Shown in pieces: positions 44,490 to 53,146 of a DNA stretch of 64,000 nucleotides. Below the pieces are notes generated by a model. The model was not told where the DNA came from and did no database searches. It saw only the letters and a program-made list of their open reading frames with translations. A program made the translations under genes and the position numbers. The stretch is from the NCBI RefSeq assembly GCF_014779665.1, contig NZ_JACXYY010000003.1:434001-498000 (forward strand), written 5' to 3'. This stretch comes from Nocardioides hwasunensis. Its GTDB lineage: Bacteria; Actinomycetota; Actinomycetes; Propionibacteriales; Nocardioidaceae. Positions within the stretch are counted from its first letter, which is position 1, and the number at the start of each line of letters is the position of its first letter.

Positions 44490-45551
44490 ATGAGTGACCA
44501 CCCGAACCCGGACCTCTCCCTGACCGAGCGCCTCGACGCCGGGCCGGTGATCTGCGCCGAGGGCTTTCTCTTCGAGCTCGAGCGACGCGGCTACCTGACC
44601 GCCGGCGAGTTCGTTCCCGAGGTCGCGCTCGAGCACCCCGAGGCACTGCGCGCGCTGCACACCGACTTCCAGCACGCCGGCTCCGACGTGGTGGAGGCCT
44701 TCACCTACAACGGGCACCGCGAGAAGATGCGCGTGATCGGCAAGGAGGAGCTGCTCGAGCCGCTCAACCGCGCAGCGCTCCAGGTGGCGCGCGAGGTCGC
44801 CGACCAGCGCCCGGGCAACTTCATGGCCGGCAACATCTCCAACAGCAACATCTGGGACCCCGCCGACACCGGCCGTCAGGGCGAGGTGCGCGCGATGTTC
44901 GAGGAGATGGTCGGCTGGGCCGTCGAGGAGGGTGCCGACATGATCATCGGCGAGACCTTCTACTACGCCGGCGAGGCACTCGCCGCCCTCGAGATCGCGA
45001 GGTCCAGCGGGCTACCGGTCGTGCTCACCGTGGCGCCGATGGCCTTCGAGGAGATGGCCGACGGTGTCGGCATCGTCGAGACGTGCCAGCGACTCGAGCA
45101 GGCCGGCGCCGATGTCGTCGGCATGAACTGCTTCCGCGGTCCCGAGACGATGCTGCCCTGGCTGCGCCAGATCCGAGAGGCCGTCTCCTGCCACGTCGCG
45201 GCCCTGCCGATCCCCTACCGCACCACCGAGGCGGAGCCGACCTTCTTCAACCTGACCGACGACCGTGCCCGCGTCGACTCACCGCACGGGCGTACCTTCC
45301 CGACCGCGCTCGACCCGCTCTCCGTCAACCGCTACGAGATGGCCGCGTTCGCTGCGGAGGCGTCCGGGCTCGGGATCGGCTACCTCGGCGTGTGCTGCGG
45401 GGCCTCGCCCATGCTCGTACGCCAGGTGGCCGAGGCGGTCGGGATCGAGACCGAGGCCAGCCGCTACTCCGAGCGCATGGAGAACCACTTCATGTACGGC
45501 ACGAACGAGCGCCTCCCCGAGCACATCGTCGGGCTCGGCGGCCGGGCCTGA
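44490..45551 (+). CDS. homocysteine S-methyltransferase (betaine-type, B12-independent)
   Basis: This 353-residue protein matches the BHMT/homocysteine S-methyltransferase family. The zinc Cys ligands are present: GMNCFRGP near residue 210 and VCCGASPM near residue 305. It would transfer a methyl group from betaine, S-methylmethionine or another donor to homocysteine without cobalamin, to make methionine. Being behind a cobalamin riboswitch it should be switched off when B12 is abundant, presumably because B12-dependent MetH then takes over. The ATG at 44490 follows AGGAAAGG. The methyl donor cannot be told. Confidence 0.88.
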   Translation: MSDHPNPDLSLTERLDAGPVICAEGFLFELERRGYLTAGEFVPEVALEHPEALRALHTDFQHAGSDVVEAFTYNGHREKMRVIGKEELLEPLNRAALQVAREVADQRPGNFMAGNISNSNIWDPADTGRQGEVRAMFEEMVGWAVEEGADMIIGETFYYAGEALAALEIARSSGLPVVLTVAPMAFEEMADGVGIVETCQRLEQAGADVVGMNCFRGPETMLPWLRQIREAVSCHVAALPIPYRTTEAEPTFFNLTDDRARVDSPHGRTFPTALDPLSVNRYEMAAFAAEASGLGIGYLGVCCGASPMLVRQVAEAVGIETEASRYSERMENHFMYGTNERLPEHIVGLGGRA

Positions 45552-45579
45552 GCAACGCCTCGGGTCGGAGTGGTGGCAC

Positions 45580-46383
45580 TCACGCCAGGCTCAGCAGCGC
45601 CAGGCTGAGCGCCATCACGACCACCCCTGCCGTGCAGGCCGCAGCCACCGGCACCGGGGACGCCATGCGCAGCGCGGTGGGGAGCAGCTCGGCCAGCCCG
45701 ATCAGGAGCATCACACCCGCGACCAGGCCGAAGACGACGCCGAAGGCTGCGCCGGGCAGGAGGGCGGCGAGGAGCAGGTAGCCGGCCAGGGCGCCGATCG
45801 GCTCGGCCAGGCCCGACAGCGCGGCGATGCCGACGGCCTTGCGACGTGAGGCTCCCGAGCCGTAGAAGGGCGCCGCCACCGCCACGCCCTCGGGGATGTT
45901 GTGGAGCGCGATCGCGACGGCGAGAGTCGCGCCCGCCGCCGGGTCGTCGAGGGTGGCCACGAAGGTCGCGAGGCCTTCGGGAAGGTTGTGCGCGGTGACC
46001 GCGATCGCGACGACCAGTCCGCTCCGGCGTACGCCTGGGAGCTGGCGGAGCCTGTGCGTGCCTGGCGCGTCACGGCCGCGGCCGTGGTCGTGGTCGTGTC
46101 CGGCGACGGGCACCACCCGGCCGAGCAGCACCGCGAGTACCGCGCCGAGCGCGGCTGCGCCGAGCGTCGCCAGCCATCCACCGCCGATGCCCAGGGCCGG
46201 CGCGAGCGAGGCCGCACCCTTGGGCAGGATCTCCACGAGCGACACGAGGACCATCGCTCCGCCCGCGAAGGCCAGCGCGATCGCCAGGCCGCGATCGCTG
46301 CGGACCCGGCCGTGGACCGCGATCAGCCCGCCGACAGCCGTGGCCGCACCCGCGAGCAGGGTCAGCGTGAATGCGAGCAGCAC
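45580..46383 (-). CDS. ZIP family divalent-metal transporter
   Basis: This 267-residue membrane protein has eight helices and the two ZIP signatures: VAITAHNLPEGLATFVA in helix 4 as VTAHNLPEGLATFV, and IALHNIPEGVAVAAPF in helix 5, holding the metal-binding His and Glu. A cytosolic loop rich in His and Asp (GHDHDHGRGRD) lies between. ZupT-like members carry zinc, iron and manganese. The GTG at 46383 is one base after the stop of the HEAT-like gene, so it is probably the last gene of the nrdA-nrdB transcript, a fitting partner for a Mn/Fe enzyme. Confidence 0.85.
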   Translation of the reverse strand: MLLAFTLTLLAGAATAVGGLIAVHGRVRSDRGLAIALAFAGGAMVLVSLVEILPKGAASLAPALGIGGGWLATLGAAALGAVLAVLLGRVVPVAGHDHDHGRGRDAPGTHRLRQLPGVRRSGLVVAIAVTAHNLPEGLATFVATLDDPAAGATLAVAIALHNIPEGVAVAAPFYGSGASRRKAVGIAALSGLAEPIGALAGYLLLAALLPGAAFGVVFGLVAGVMLLIGLAELLPTALRMASPVPVAAACTAGVVVMALSLALLSLA

Positions 46384-46384
46384 C

Positions 46385-46822
46385 TCAGTCCCACCAGCCC
46401 TTCGCCCACGCGACGACCGCGCGCACCGACTCGTCCTCGTCCTCGCTGAGCAGTTCGAGGACAGCGGTGGAAACGGATGGGTTCGATGCCACCCACCCCC
46501 GCACGTGCGGGTCGGGATCGCTCGCCAGCCGAGCCAGCAGCGCTGCATCGGCATGGACGTTGCGGGCCACGCAACGGCGTACGCCGGGCTCCTCGTCGTC
46601 GGCCAGCCGGCGCAGGACGTCGGCCGGTGCGTGGTGGGAGAGCGCCGCGCTCTCGCGGATGCGGGGGTCAGTGGACCTGGCGAGCAGCCGCACCCGTCGT
46701 ACCTTCCCGTCCGACGGCGGCGGCGAGGCGAACGACGACAGCCGCGCCCCGGCGGCGTCCTCACGCGAGGACGCCGCCAGCGCGGCGCGCTGCTCCGGGC
46801 TGAGGAACCCGACGCACGACAT
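46385..46822 (-). CDS. LRV/HEAT-like repeat protein
   Basis: This 145-residue protein contains about five leucine-rich-variant-type repeats: VRRVRLLARSTDPRIRESAA, SHHAPADVLRRLADDEEPGV, RNVHADAALLARLASDPDPH and SNPSVSTAVLELLSEDEDES follow one another at about 24-residue spacing. Such solenoids are protein-binding adaptors. No metal site is evident. It starts three bases after nrdB and ends at the ZIP start, so it belongs to the RNR operon, perhaps aiding cofactor loading or assembly (speculative). Confidence 0.75.
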   Translation of the reverse strand: MSCVGFLSPEQRAALAASSREDAAGARLSSFASPPPSDGKVRRVRLLARSTDPRIRESAALSHHAPADVLRRLADDEEPGVRRCVARNVHADAALLARLASDPDPHVRGWVASNPSVSTAVLELLSEDEDESVRAVVAWAKGWWD

Positions 46823-46825
46823 CCC

Positions 46826-47806
46826 TCAGCCCTGCTTCGCGTTGACCTCGTAGGAGGTGTTGATCGACTCGAAGAAGTTGACCAGCTGCAGGGTGTCGTT
46901 GGCCGTCGCCATCCACTTCGCCGGGTTCGCCACGCCGTAGTGGGGGCCGAAGCCGAGCTCGTCGAGTCGGCGGTCGGCGAGGTAGCGGACGTAGGTGTTG
47001 ATGTAGTCGGCGTTGAGCCCGAGGATCCCGGTGGGCAGCAGGTCTCGGTTGTAGGCCTCCTCCATCTCCACCGCGTCGAGCACCATCTGCTTGATCTCGG
47101 CGGCGAACTCCTCGGTCGCGACCTCGGGGTTCTCCTCCAGGACGGTGAGCACCAGGTTGATGCCGAACTTCAGGTGCAGGGACTCGTCACGCACGATCCA
47201 GTCGATCAACGAGCCGAAGTTGCGCAGCAGGTTTCGCTGCCGGAAGCTCAACGCCACCATGAAGCCTGAGTAGAACCAGATCCCCTCGAGGATCACGTTG
47301 TAGGCAATGAGGTTGCGGACGAAGTCCTGCTTGCCCTCCACCGTCGTGATGTCGAGGGTCTGCTCGGTCATCCGCGTGATGAAGCGGACCTCGAACTCCT
47401 CCTTGCGCGCCATCGACGGCACCGTCACGTGCGACTCGTAGGCCGCCTCGCGGTCGATCGGGAACGTCTCCAGGACGTACTCGAACGACATGCAGTGGTT
47501 GGCCTCCTCCCACATCTGCTTGGCGAGGTAGAGGTGGCACTCCGCCGCGTTGACATAGGGGTAGACGCCGAACGCCAGCGCCTTGTTGACGAGCAGCTCG
47601 TTGGGGTTGAAGTAGCTCATCAGGAACGTCAGCGCGCGACGCTCCTCCTCGCTCATCCTCTCGAAGTCGGCCAGGTCCTCACCGAGCTGGACCTCGTTGG
47701 GGAACCAGGTGTTGGCCACGGCCTGGTCGTAGAGCTCCATCGCCCACGGGTAGGTGACGGGCTTGAGCAGCAGCCCCTGCTGGATCCCGGTGCCGAGGAT
47801 GGGCAT
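46826..47806 (-). CDS. nrdB: ribonucleotide reductase small subunit, class Ic-like
   Basis: This 326-residue R2 subunit holds the metal ligands in FNPNELLVNKALAF (Glu70), MWEEANHCMSFEYVL (Glu101, His104) and VRDESLHLKFGI. Two residues stand out: the first ligand is Glu70 where E. coli R2 has Asp, and the radical Tyr position is Phe108. Both are the Chlamydia class Ic pattern (31-residue spacing preserved), where a Mn/Fe cofactor replaces the tyrosyl radical. It should generate the radical for nrdA. It lies 42 bases downstream of nrdA, in a B12-riboswitch operon. Confidence 0.92.
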   Translation of the reverse strand: MPILGTGIQQGLLLKPVTYPWAMELYDQAVANTWFPNEVQLGEDLADFERMSEEERRALTFLMSYFNPNELLVNKALAFGVYPYVNAAECHLYLAKQMWEEANHCMSFEYVLETFPIDREAAYESHVTVPSMARKEEFEVRFITRMTEQTLDITTVEGKQDFVRNLIAYNVILEGIWFYSGFMVALSFRQRNLLRNFGSLIDWIVRDESLHLKFGINLVLTVLEENPEVATEEFAAEIKQMVLDAVEMEEAYNRDLLPTGILGLNADYINTYVRYLADRRLDELGFGPHYGVANPAKWMATANDTLQLVNFFESINTSYEVNAKQG

Positions 47807-47848
47807 GTCAGTTCTCGCTTCCGTACGTCGTGGTGGTGGTCGCCGGCA

Positions 47849-50392
47849 TCACTGGCAGGACTCGCACTGGAGACGCTCCTGCGGGTCGATGGGGCACTGG
47901 ACGTCCTCGACCTGGTCGAGCTCCTGCACGTCGGCGGGGACGACGGGAGTCGCCGTGGCCGTCGCCGCCCCGAACCCGCGCCTCGCTGGCGCAGCTGCGC
48001 CGAAGCCACGGCGGGCACCGCCCTCGCCGCCGGGACGCACGGCCTCGGCCTTGTTCACCTTCACCGTGCTCTGCTCGGCGGTGTGCCGCGGCATCATGTG
48101 GAGGTAGTAGGTCGTCTTCACACCCATCCGCCAGGCCAGCGCGTAGAGGTCGAGCATGGTGGAGACGTTGCGGTCGGCGAGGTAGATGTTGCGGCTGATC
48201 GCCTGGTCGATCCACTTCTGCGCCCGTGCCGCCACCTCGACGAAGGCGCGCCCGGAGAGCTGGAACGACGTCTGGTAGATCTCCACCAGCTCGGCCGGCA
48301 CGTCGTGCTCCTCCGCCACCTTCGACAGGTCGCCCTGGTGGCGCAGCAGGTCCTCGCGGACCTCCTCCCAGAGCCCGGCGGCGCGCAGGTCCTCGACCAG
48401 GTTGCGGTTGACCTCGAGGAACTTCCCGGAGCTGGTGGCCCGGCTGAAGATCTGGCTGAACTGCGGGTCGAGCCCAGGTGTCGTACCGGCGACGAGGCCG
48501 ATCGAGGCCGTGGGTGCGATCGCCATCAGGGTCGAGTTCCGGATGCCGCCGGCGACCTTGCTGCGCAGGCTGTCCCAGTCGAGGCGGGTGGTGCGGTCGA
48601 CCTCGACGGGCACACCGCGGTCGGCAGCGAGCAGGTCGAGCGAGTCGATCGGCACCAGTCCCCTGCTCCAGCCCGAGCCCGCGAAGTTGGCGTACGCCCC
48701 GCGCTCGCGGGCCAGGTCGGCCGAGGCGTCGATGGCGTGCCAGCTGACGAACTCCATCACCTGGTCGATGAGGTCGTAGGCCTCGTCCGACTCGTAGGAG
48801 AAGCCGAAGCGCTCGACGATGTCGGTGAAGCCCATGACGCCGAGGCCCAGGGCGCGGTTGAGCTCGTTGGACCGCTCCGACTCCGGCACCGAGGAGATCG
48901 TGATGTCGATGAGGTTGTCGAGCTGACGCACGGCGAGGCGCGCGGACTCCGCCAGCCGGTCCCAGTCGACCCGGGCGTGCTGCCTTCGCCCGGTGACGTG
49001 GCGCGCCAGGTTGATCGAGGCCAGGTTGCACACCGAGACGTTGTCGCGGTCCTGCGGGAGCGTGATCTCGGTGCAGAGGTTGGAGAGGTGGATCGTCCCG
49101 GTGTTGTCGTTCAGCGCCCGGGTGTTGATCGTGTCCTTCCACGTCAGCCACGGGTGCGACGTCGACTGCAGCGAGGTCAGGATCGCGCGGAACTGCTCGC
49201 GGGCGCCGATCTTCTTGTGGCGCAGCTCGCCGGCCTCGGCCATCGCGGCGTACTCGGCGTAGCGCTGCGAGAACGCGGCGCCGGTGAGCTCGACGAGGTA
49301 GGGCACCTCGGCGGGGTCGAAGAGGTACCACGGCTGATCGGCGTCGACGCGCTTCATGAAGTCGTCGGAGATCCACACCGCGGTGTTGGCCGTGCGGGTG
49401 CGGCGGTAGGGGTCACCGGAGTTCTGGCGGAGGTCGAGGAAGGCCGGGAAGTCGAGGTGCCAGTTCTCCATGTAGAAGCACAGCGCGCCGAACTTCTTGC
49501 CACCGCGGCTGACCGCGCGCAGCGTCGAGTCGATGGTGTGCATGAACGGGATCGGGCCGGTCGAGGTGGTGTTGTTGGACCTGATCGGCGAGCCCTCGGA
49601 GCGCAGCTTCGTCACCGACAGGCCGATGCCGCCCGTCCCCTTGGTCAGCCACATGACGTCGCGCACCGACTTGGCGATGTGCTCGATGTCGTCCTCCATC
49701 TGCATCACGAAGCAGTTGGAGAGCTGGCTGTAGGACGTGCCGGCGTTGACGAGGGTGGAGCCTGCCGCGAGGTACTCGAGCCGCGACATCTTGTCGTAGA
49801 AGCGCTCAGCGGCCGTGTCGGGATCGTCCTCGTTGAGGGCCAGGCCCATGGCCACGCGCATCCAGAAGAACTGCGGCATCTCCATGGCGCGTCCGTCGGG
49901 GCTGGTGATCATGTAGCGGGTGCGCATGGTCTGCACACCGATGTAGCGCAGCAGGTCGTCGCGGTCGGGGTCGAGCGCGGCGCCGAGGCGCTCGAGGTCG
50001 AAGAGCTCGCGCAGGCGGGTGTCGAGCAGGCCGAGCTCGACACCGCGCTCGACGAAGGCGACGAACGCCTGCGCATGGAAGGCACGGACCTCCGCCGAGG
50101 TGACGCCCTCGCCGAAGATCGACTTGTAGAGGCTCTTGACCAGCAGCCGCGAGGCGATCGTGTCGTAGGCCGGGTCGTCCTTGACGTTCTGCAGGGCGAC
50201 CTGGACGACCGCCTCGTCGAGCTGCGCAGCCGTGATGCCGTCGAAGAGCGTGATCTCGAGCTCCGAGCGGAGCTGCGTCGCGCGGGCGACCTCGTCGTCG
50301 AGACCCGCGGCGGCCTCCTCGATCGACCGGGCGATCTCGTAGCCGTCGTAGGGCTGCCGGGTGCCGTCGCGCTTGATGACCGTGATGCTCAT
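47849..50392 (-). CDS. nrdA: ribonucleotide reductase large subunit (class I)
   Basis: This 847-residue R1 subunit has an ATP-cone at the N-terminus (ITVIKRDGTRQPYDGYEI), the nucleotide-site NCFVMQMEDDIEH, the catalytic CNLASINLARHV segment and LYMEN-like CFYMENWHLDFPAFLDLR, and the C-terminal redox Cys pair C843 and C846 in QCESCQ. Before the tail is a linker with the repeat RRGFGAA. It reduces ribonucleotides to deoxyribonucleotides. The ATG at 50392 follows GGGGTGGAGAC. Transcription passes through a cobalamin riboswitch, so it is off when B12 (and class II enzyme) is available. Confidence 0.95.
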   Translation of the reverse strand: MSITVIKRDGTRQPYDGYEIARSIEEAAAGLDDEVARATQLRSELEITLFDGITAAQLDEAVVQVALQNVKDDPAYDTIASRLLVKSLYKSIFGEGVTSAEVRAFHAQAFVAFVERGVELGLLDTRLRELFDLERLGAALDPDRDDLLRYIGVQTMRTRYMITSPDGRAMEMPQFFWMRVAMGLALNEDDPDTAAERFYDKMSRLEYLAAGSTLVNAGTSYSQLSNCFVMQMEDDIEHIAKSVRDVMWLTKGTGGIGLSVTKLRSEGSPIRSNNTTSTGPIPFMHTIDSTLRAVSRGGKKFGALCFYMENWHLDFPAFLDLRQNSGDPYRRTRTANTAVWISDDFMKRVDADQPWYLFDPAEVPYLVELTGAAFSQRYAEYAAMAEAGELRHKKIGAREQFRAILTSLQSTSHPWLTWKDTINTRALNDNTGTIHLSNLCTEITLPQDRDNVSVCNLASINLARHVTGRRQHARVDWDRLAESARLAVRQLDNLIDITISSVPESERSNELNRALGLGVMGFTDIVERFGFSYESDEAYDLIDQVMEFVSWHAIDASADLARERGAYANFAGSGWSRGLVPIDSLDLLAADRGVPVEVDRTTRLDWDSLRSKVAGGIRNSTLMAIAPTASIGLVAGTTPGLDPQFSQIFSRATSSGKFLEVNRNLVEDLRAAGLWEEVREDLLRHQGDLSKVAEEHDVPAELVEIYQTSFQLSGRAFVEVAARAQKWIDQAISRNIYLADRNVSTMLDLYALAWRMGVKTTYYLHMMPRHTAEQSTVKVNKAEAVRPGGEGGARRGFGAAAPARRGFGAATATATPVVPADVQELDQVEDVQCPIDPQERLQCESCQ

Positions 50393-50565
50393 GTCTCCAC
50401 CCCTCGTGGAATCCGTGATGTGTGGTGCGTCCGGATCCGGGCGGGAGGAGCACAGGGGTGCGGCGTACGACGGGTGCGCTGGGCGGTGAGCCTGCGACGG
50501 CCGTGCTCGTCTGATCCCCTGACCCTCCCTCGGGGTCGCGGACCTCCACCGATCGCGGCGGAGCA

Positions 50566-50745
50566 CTGGCAGGTCTTCGGACTCGTGGGCCGCCCCGGCA
50601 CTGTCGTGCCGGATTCCTACTGTCCGTCGCTTCCCAGGACTGCTCGTCCCAGTGCTTCCTGTCGATCCAGGAGGCGGAGGTCGTTCCCACTCACCGCTGC
50701 GGGGCAGTCCCGGAGTCTCACCGGGTTCCCTCTTGCGACGACGAC
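50566..50745 (-). promoter_or_regulatory. cobalamin riboswitch upstream of nrdAB
   Basis: Read on the minus strand: GAGGGAACCCGGTGAGACTC, then CCGGGACTGCCCCGCAGCGG, later AAGCACTGGG, CCTGGGAAGCGACGGACAG and CACGAGTCCGAAGACCTGCC. These are the conserved elements of the full-length cobalamin aptamer in order. About 170 bases separate its end from the nrdA start, leaving room for an expression platform. A B12-riboswitch on class I nrdAB is known in Streptomyces, where class II NrdJ is the alternative. Confidence 0.92.
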
Positions 50746-50778
50746 CCCGGGTTGGGCCGCCGAACCAGCTGCGTGCGC

Positions 50779-50827
50779 CACCATATACGGGGAACTACAC
50801 CGATGTAACCCCCCACATCTAGTGGTG
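50779..50827 (-). promoter_or_regulatory. candidate NrdR box pair
   Basis: CACCATATACGGGG (50779-50792) and CACATCTAGTGGTG (50814-50827) resemble NrdR boxes (CAC-N8-GTG core; the first ends GGG). Their start-to-start spacing is 35, a little more than the usual 31 or so. The stretch lies between the nrdA riboswitch and prfC, where the nrdA promoter should be. The match is imperfect. Confidence 0.3.
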
Positions 50828-50886
50828 CCGCCCGCTCATCGGGTGCGCGCTCGGGCCGCGACTCGGTGGTCGTGGGGCTCGGCCGG

Positions 50887-50892
50887 TAGATT
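50887..50892 (+). promoter_or_regulatory. candidate leaderless -10 (TAGATT) of prfC
   Basis: TAGATT is followed by six bases and the GTG at 50899, with no ribosome-binding site. It predicts a leaderless prfC mRNA and places the nrdA and prfC promoters back to back in this 506-base intergenic region. Confidence 0.5.
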
Positions 50893-50898
50893 CGCTCG

Positions 50899-52464
50899 GT
50901 GCCCGACACCCGCCCCCGCCGTACGTTCGCCGTCATCAGCCACCCCGACGCGGGCAAGTCCACCCTCACCGAGGCGCTCGCCCTGCACGCCCGGGTGATC
51001 ACCGAGGCCGGCGCGGTCCACGGCAAGGGCGACCGGCGCGCCACCGTGTCCGACTGGATGGCGATGGAGAAGGCCCGCGGCATCTCGATCACCTCGGCGG
51101 CACTGCAGTTCGTCTACCGCGACCACGTGATCAACCTCGTCGACACCCCCGGTCACAGCGACTTCTCCGAGGACACCTACCGCGTGCTCTCCGCCGTCGA
51201 CTCAGCCGTCATGCTCGTCGACGCCGGCAAGGGGCTCGAGCCGCAGACCCTCAAGCTCTTCAAGGTCTGTGCGCTGCGGGGGATCCCGGTGCTCACGGTG
51301 ATCAACAAGTGGGACCGGCCCGGGCTCTCGGCGCTCGAGCTGATGGACCTGATCCAGGAGAAGATCAAGCTCCGGCCCACTCCCCTGACCTGGCCGGTCG
51401 GCGAGGCGGGTGACTTCCGCGGCGTGCTCGACCGGCGCACGGGCGAGTACGTGAAGTACACCCGCACCGCCGGCGGCGCCACCCGGGCCCCGGAGCGACG
51501 GATGTCGCCCGACGAGGTCGACGAGACCGACTCCTACCAGTGGAACGCAGCCCGGGAGGAGCACGAGCTCCTCACCCTGGACGAGGCCGACCACGACCAG
51601 GCGCGGTTCCTGGCCGGTGAGACGACGCCGGTCATGTTCGCCTCCGCCCTGCAGAACTTCGGCGTCGCGCAGCTGCTCGACCTGCTCCTCGACATCGCTC
51701 CCGACCCCAGCCCGACCGAGGGCGTCGACGGCGCGGTCCGCGACACCGGCGACGACTTCAGCGCCTTCGTCTTCAAGGTGCAGTCGGGCATGAACAACGC
51801 CCACCGTGACCGGCTGGCCTACGCGCGCGTGGTGTCGGGGCACTTCGAGCGCGGCATGGTCGTGACGCACGCCGGCAGCGGCCGGCCGTTCGCCACGAAG
51901 TTCGCACAGGCCGTGTTCGGCCGCGACACCGCCTCGGTCGAGACCGCCGAGCCGGGCGACATCATCGGCTTCGTCAACGCCCAGGCGCTGCGGGTCGGCG
52001 ACACCGTCTACGTCGGTGACGCCATCGAGTACCCCCCGGTCCCGAGCTTCGCGCCCGAGCACTTCGTCACCGCCAGCGCCGGCGACATCAGCCGCTACAA
52101 GCAGTTCCGCCGCGGCATCGAGCAGCTCGACCAGGAGGGCGTCGTGCAGGTGCTGCGCTCCGACCTGCGCGGCGACCAGAACCCGGTGCTGGCGGCCGTC
52201 GGGCCGATGCAGTTCGAGGTCGTCGAGGACCGGATGACCAACGAGTTCAACTCCCCCATCCGGTTCTCCCGGCTCGACTACCAGGTCGCGCGGCGCACGG
52301 ACGCCGTGGGCGCGAGCGCGCTGGCCGGGATGCGGGGTGTCGAGGTGCTGCAGCGCAGCGACGGCACCCACCTGGCCCTCTTCGTCGACCAGTGGCGCGC
52401 GATGGTCACCGCACGCGACAACCCCGAGATCATGCTGGAGGCCCTGCCCGCGGGTGGCGCCTGA
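50899..52464 (+). CDS. prfC: peptide chain release factor 3
   Basis: This 521-residue translational GTPase is RF3: SHPDAGKSTLTEALALHA (G1), KARGISITSAALQF (G2), DTPGHSDFSEDTYR (G3), NKWDRPG (G4), then the RF3-specific FDVVVFDNAD-like C-terminal domain with VGPMQFEVVEDRMTNEFN. It releases RF1/RF2 from the ribosome after termination. Length is normal. The GTG at 50899 begins the usual TRPRRTFAVIS start and is preceded by the leaderless hexamer. It stands alone and converges on the ABC ATPase gene. Confidence 0.95.
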   Translation: MPDTRPRRTFAVISHPDAGKSTLTEALALHARVITEAGAVHGKGDRRATVSDWMAMEKARGISITSAALQFVYRDHVINLVDTPGHSDFSEDTYRVLSAVDSAVMLVDAGKGLEPQTLKLFKVCALRGIPVLTVINKWDRPGLSALELMDLIQEKIKLRPTPLTWPVGEAGDFRGVLDRRTGEYVKYTRTAGGATRAPERRMSPDEVDETDSYQWNAAREEHELLTLDEADHDQARFLAGETTPVMFASALQNFGVAQLLDLLLDIAPDPSPTEGVDGAVRDTGDDFSAFVFKVQSGMNNAHRDRLAYARVVSGHFERGMVVTHAGSGRPFATKFAQAVFGRDTASVETAEPGDIIGFVNAQALRVGDTVYVGDAIEYPPVPSFAPEHFVTASAGDISRYKQFRRGIEQLDQEGVVQVLRSDLRGDQNPVLAAVGPMQFEVVEDRMTNEFNSPIRFSRLDYQVARRTDAVGASALAGMRGVEVLQRSDGTHLALFVDQWRAMVTARDNPEIMLEALPAGGA

Positions 52465-52480
52465 CGCGGCGCCAGCTCGG

Positions 52481-53146
52481 CTACGCGGTCCGCTCCCACG
52501 TGGCGGTGCCCGCGTCGAGGGCCAGCACCGCGGCGGTGTCGGCGGCGGCCTCCGGGTCGTGGGTCGCCAGCACGACGGCAGCGCCGCGTGCCGCCTCCTC
52601 GTGCAGCGCGGCGAGCACCATGCCCCGGTTGCCGGCGTCCAGCTCGCTCGTCGACTCGTCGGCGAGGAGCACCTCGGGGCGCAGGGCCAGTGCCCTGGCC
52701 ATCGCCACGCGCTGCTGCTGTCCTCCGGAGAGCTGGTCGACGAGGTGGTGCTCGGACCCGGTCAGGCCGACGCGTCCGAGCGCTTCCTCCACCCGCCTGG
52801 CCGCCTCAGGTGCGGTCACGCCGATGGCCAGCAGCGAGACCAGGACGCTCTCGTGCGCCGTCAGCGAGGCCGTGAGCCCGTTGCGCTGGGGCACGAGCAC
52901 CATCCCGCACCTCGCTGCCTCGTCGCGGTCTGCCACCGCGGCGCCGCCGACCCGTACGGTCCCGGTCACCGTCGCCACCGCCGGCCGGAGCGCACGGGCG
53001 AGGGCCCAGAGCAACGACGACTTGCCCGCGCCCGAGGGGCCGGTCACCGCGACGACCGACCCTGCGGGGACCGTCAGGTCGAGCAGGCGTACGGCGATCG
53101 TGCCGCGCCAGGACACCGACAGGCCTGTCGCGTCCAGCCCGCTCAC
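52481..53146 (-). CDS. ABC transporter ATPase (second)
   Basis: This 221-residue ATPase of the MacB/LolD type has Walker A VTGPSGAGKSSLLWAL, Q-loop LVPQRNGLTA, the signature HLVDQLSGGQQQRVAMA and Walker B EVLLADESTSELD, so it is complete. The GTG at 53146 overlaps the stop of the first ATPase as GTGA. A permease with two FtsX domains and two ATPases implies one ABC exporter of the MacB-like or LolCDE-like group, probably acting on a lipoprotein, peptide or envelope component. Confidence 0.88.
   Translation of the reverse strand: MSGLDATGLSVSWRGTIAVRLLDLTVPAGSVVAVTGPSGAGKSSLLWALARALRPAVATVTGTVRVGGAAVADRDEAARCGMVLVPQRNGLTASLTAHESVLVSLLAIGVTAPEAARRVEEALGRVGLTGSEHHLVDQLSGGQQQRVAMARALALRPEVLLADESTSELDAGNRGMVLAALHEEAARGAAVVLATHDPEAAADTAAVLALDAGTATWERTA

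Noticed and set aside
47429-50998. A 1189-codon open frame antisense to nrdA and nrdB
   Set aside because: It is a composition artefact of high GC at third positions; both nrd genes on the other strand have intact active-site motifs.
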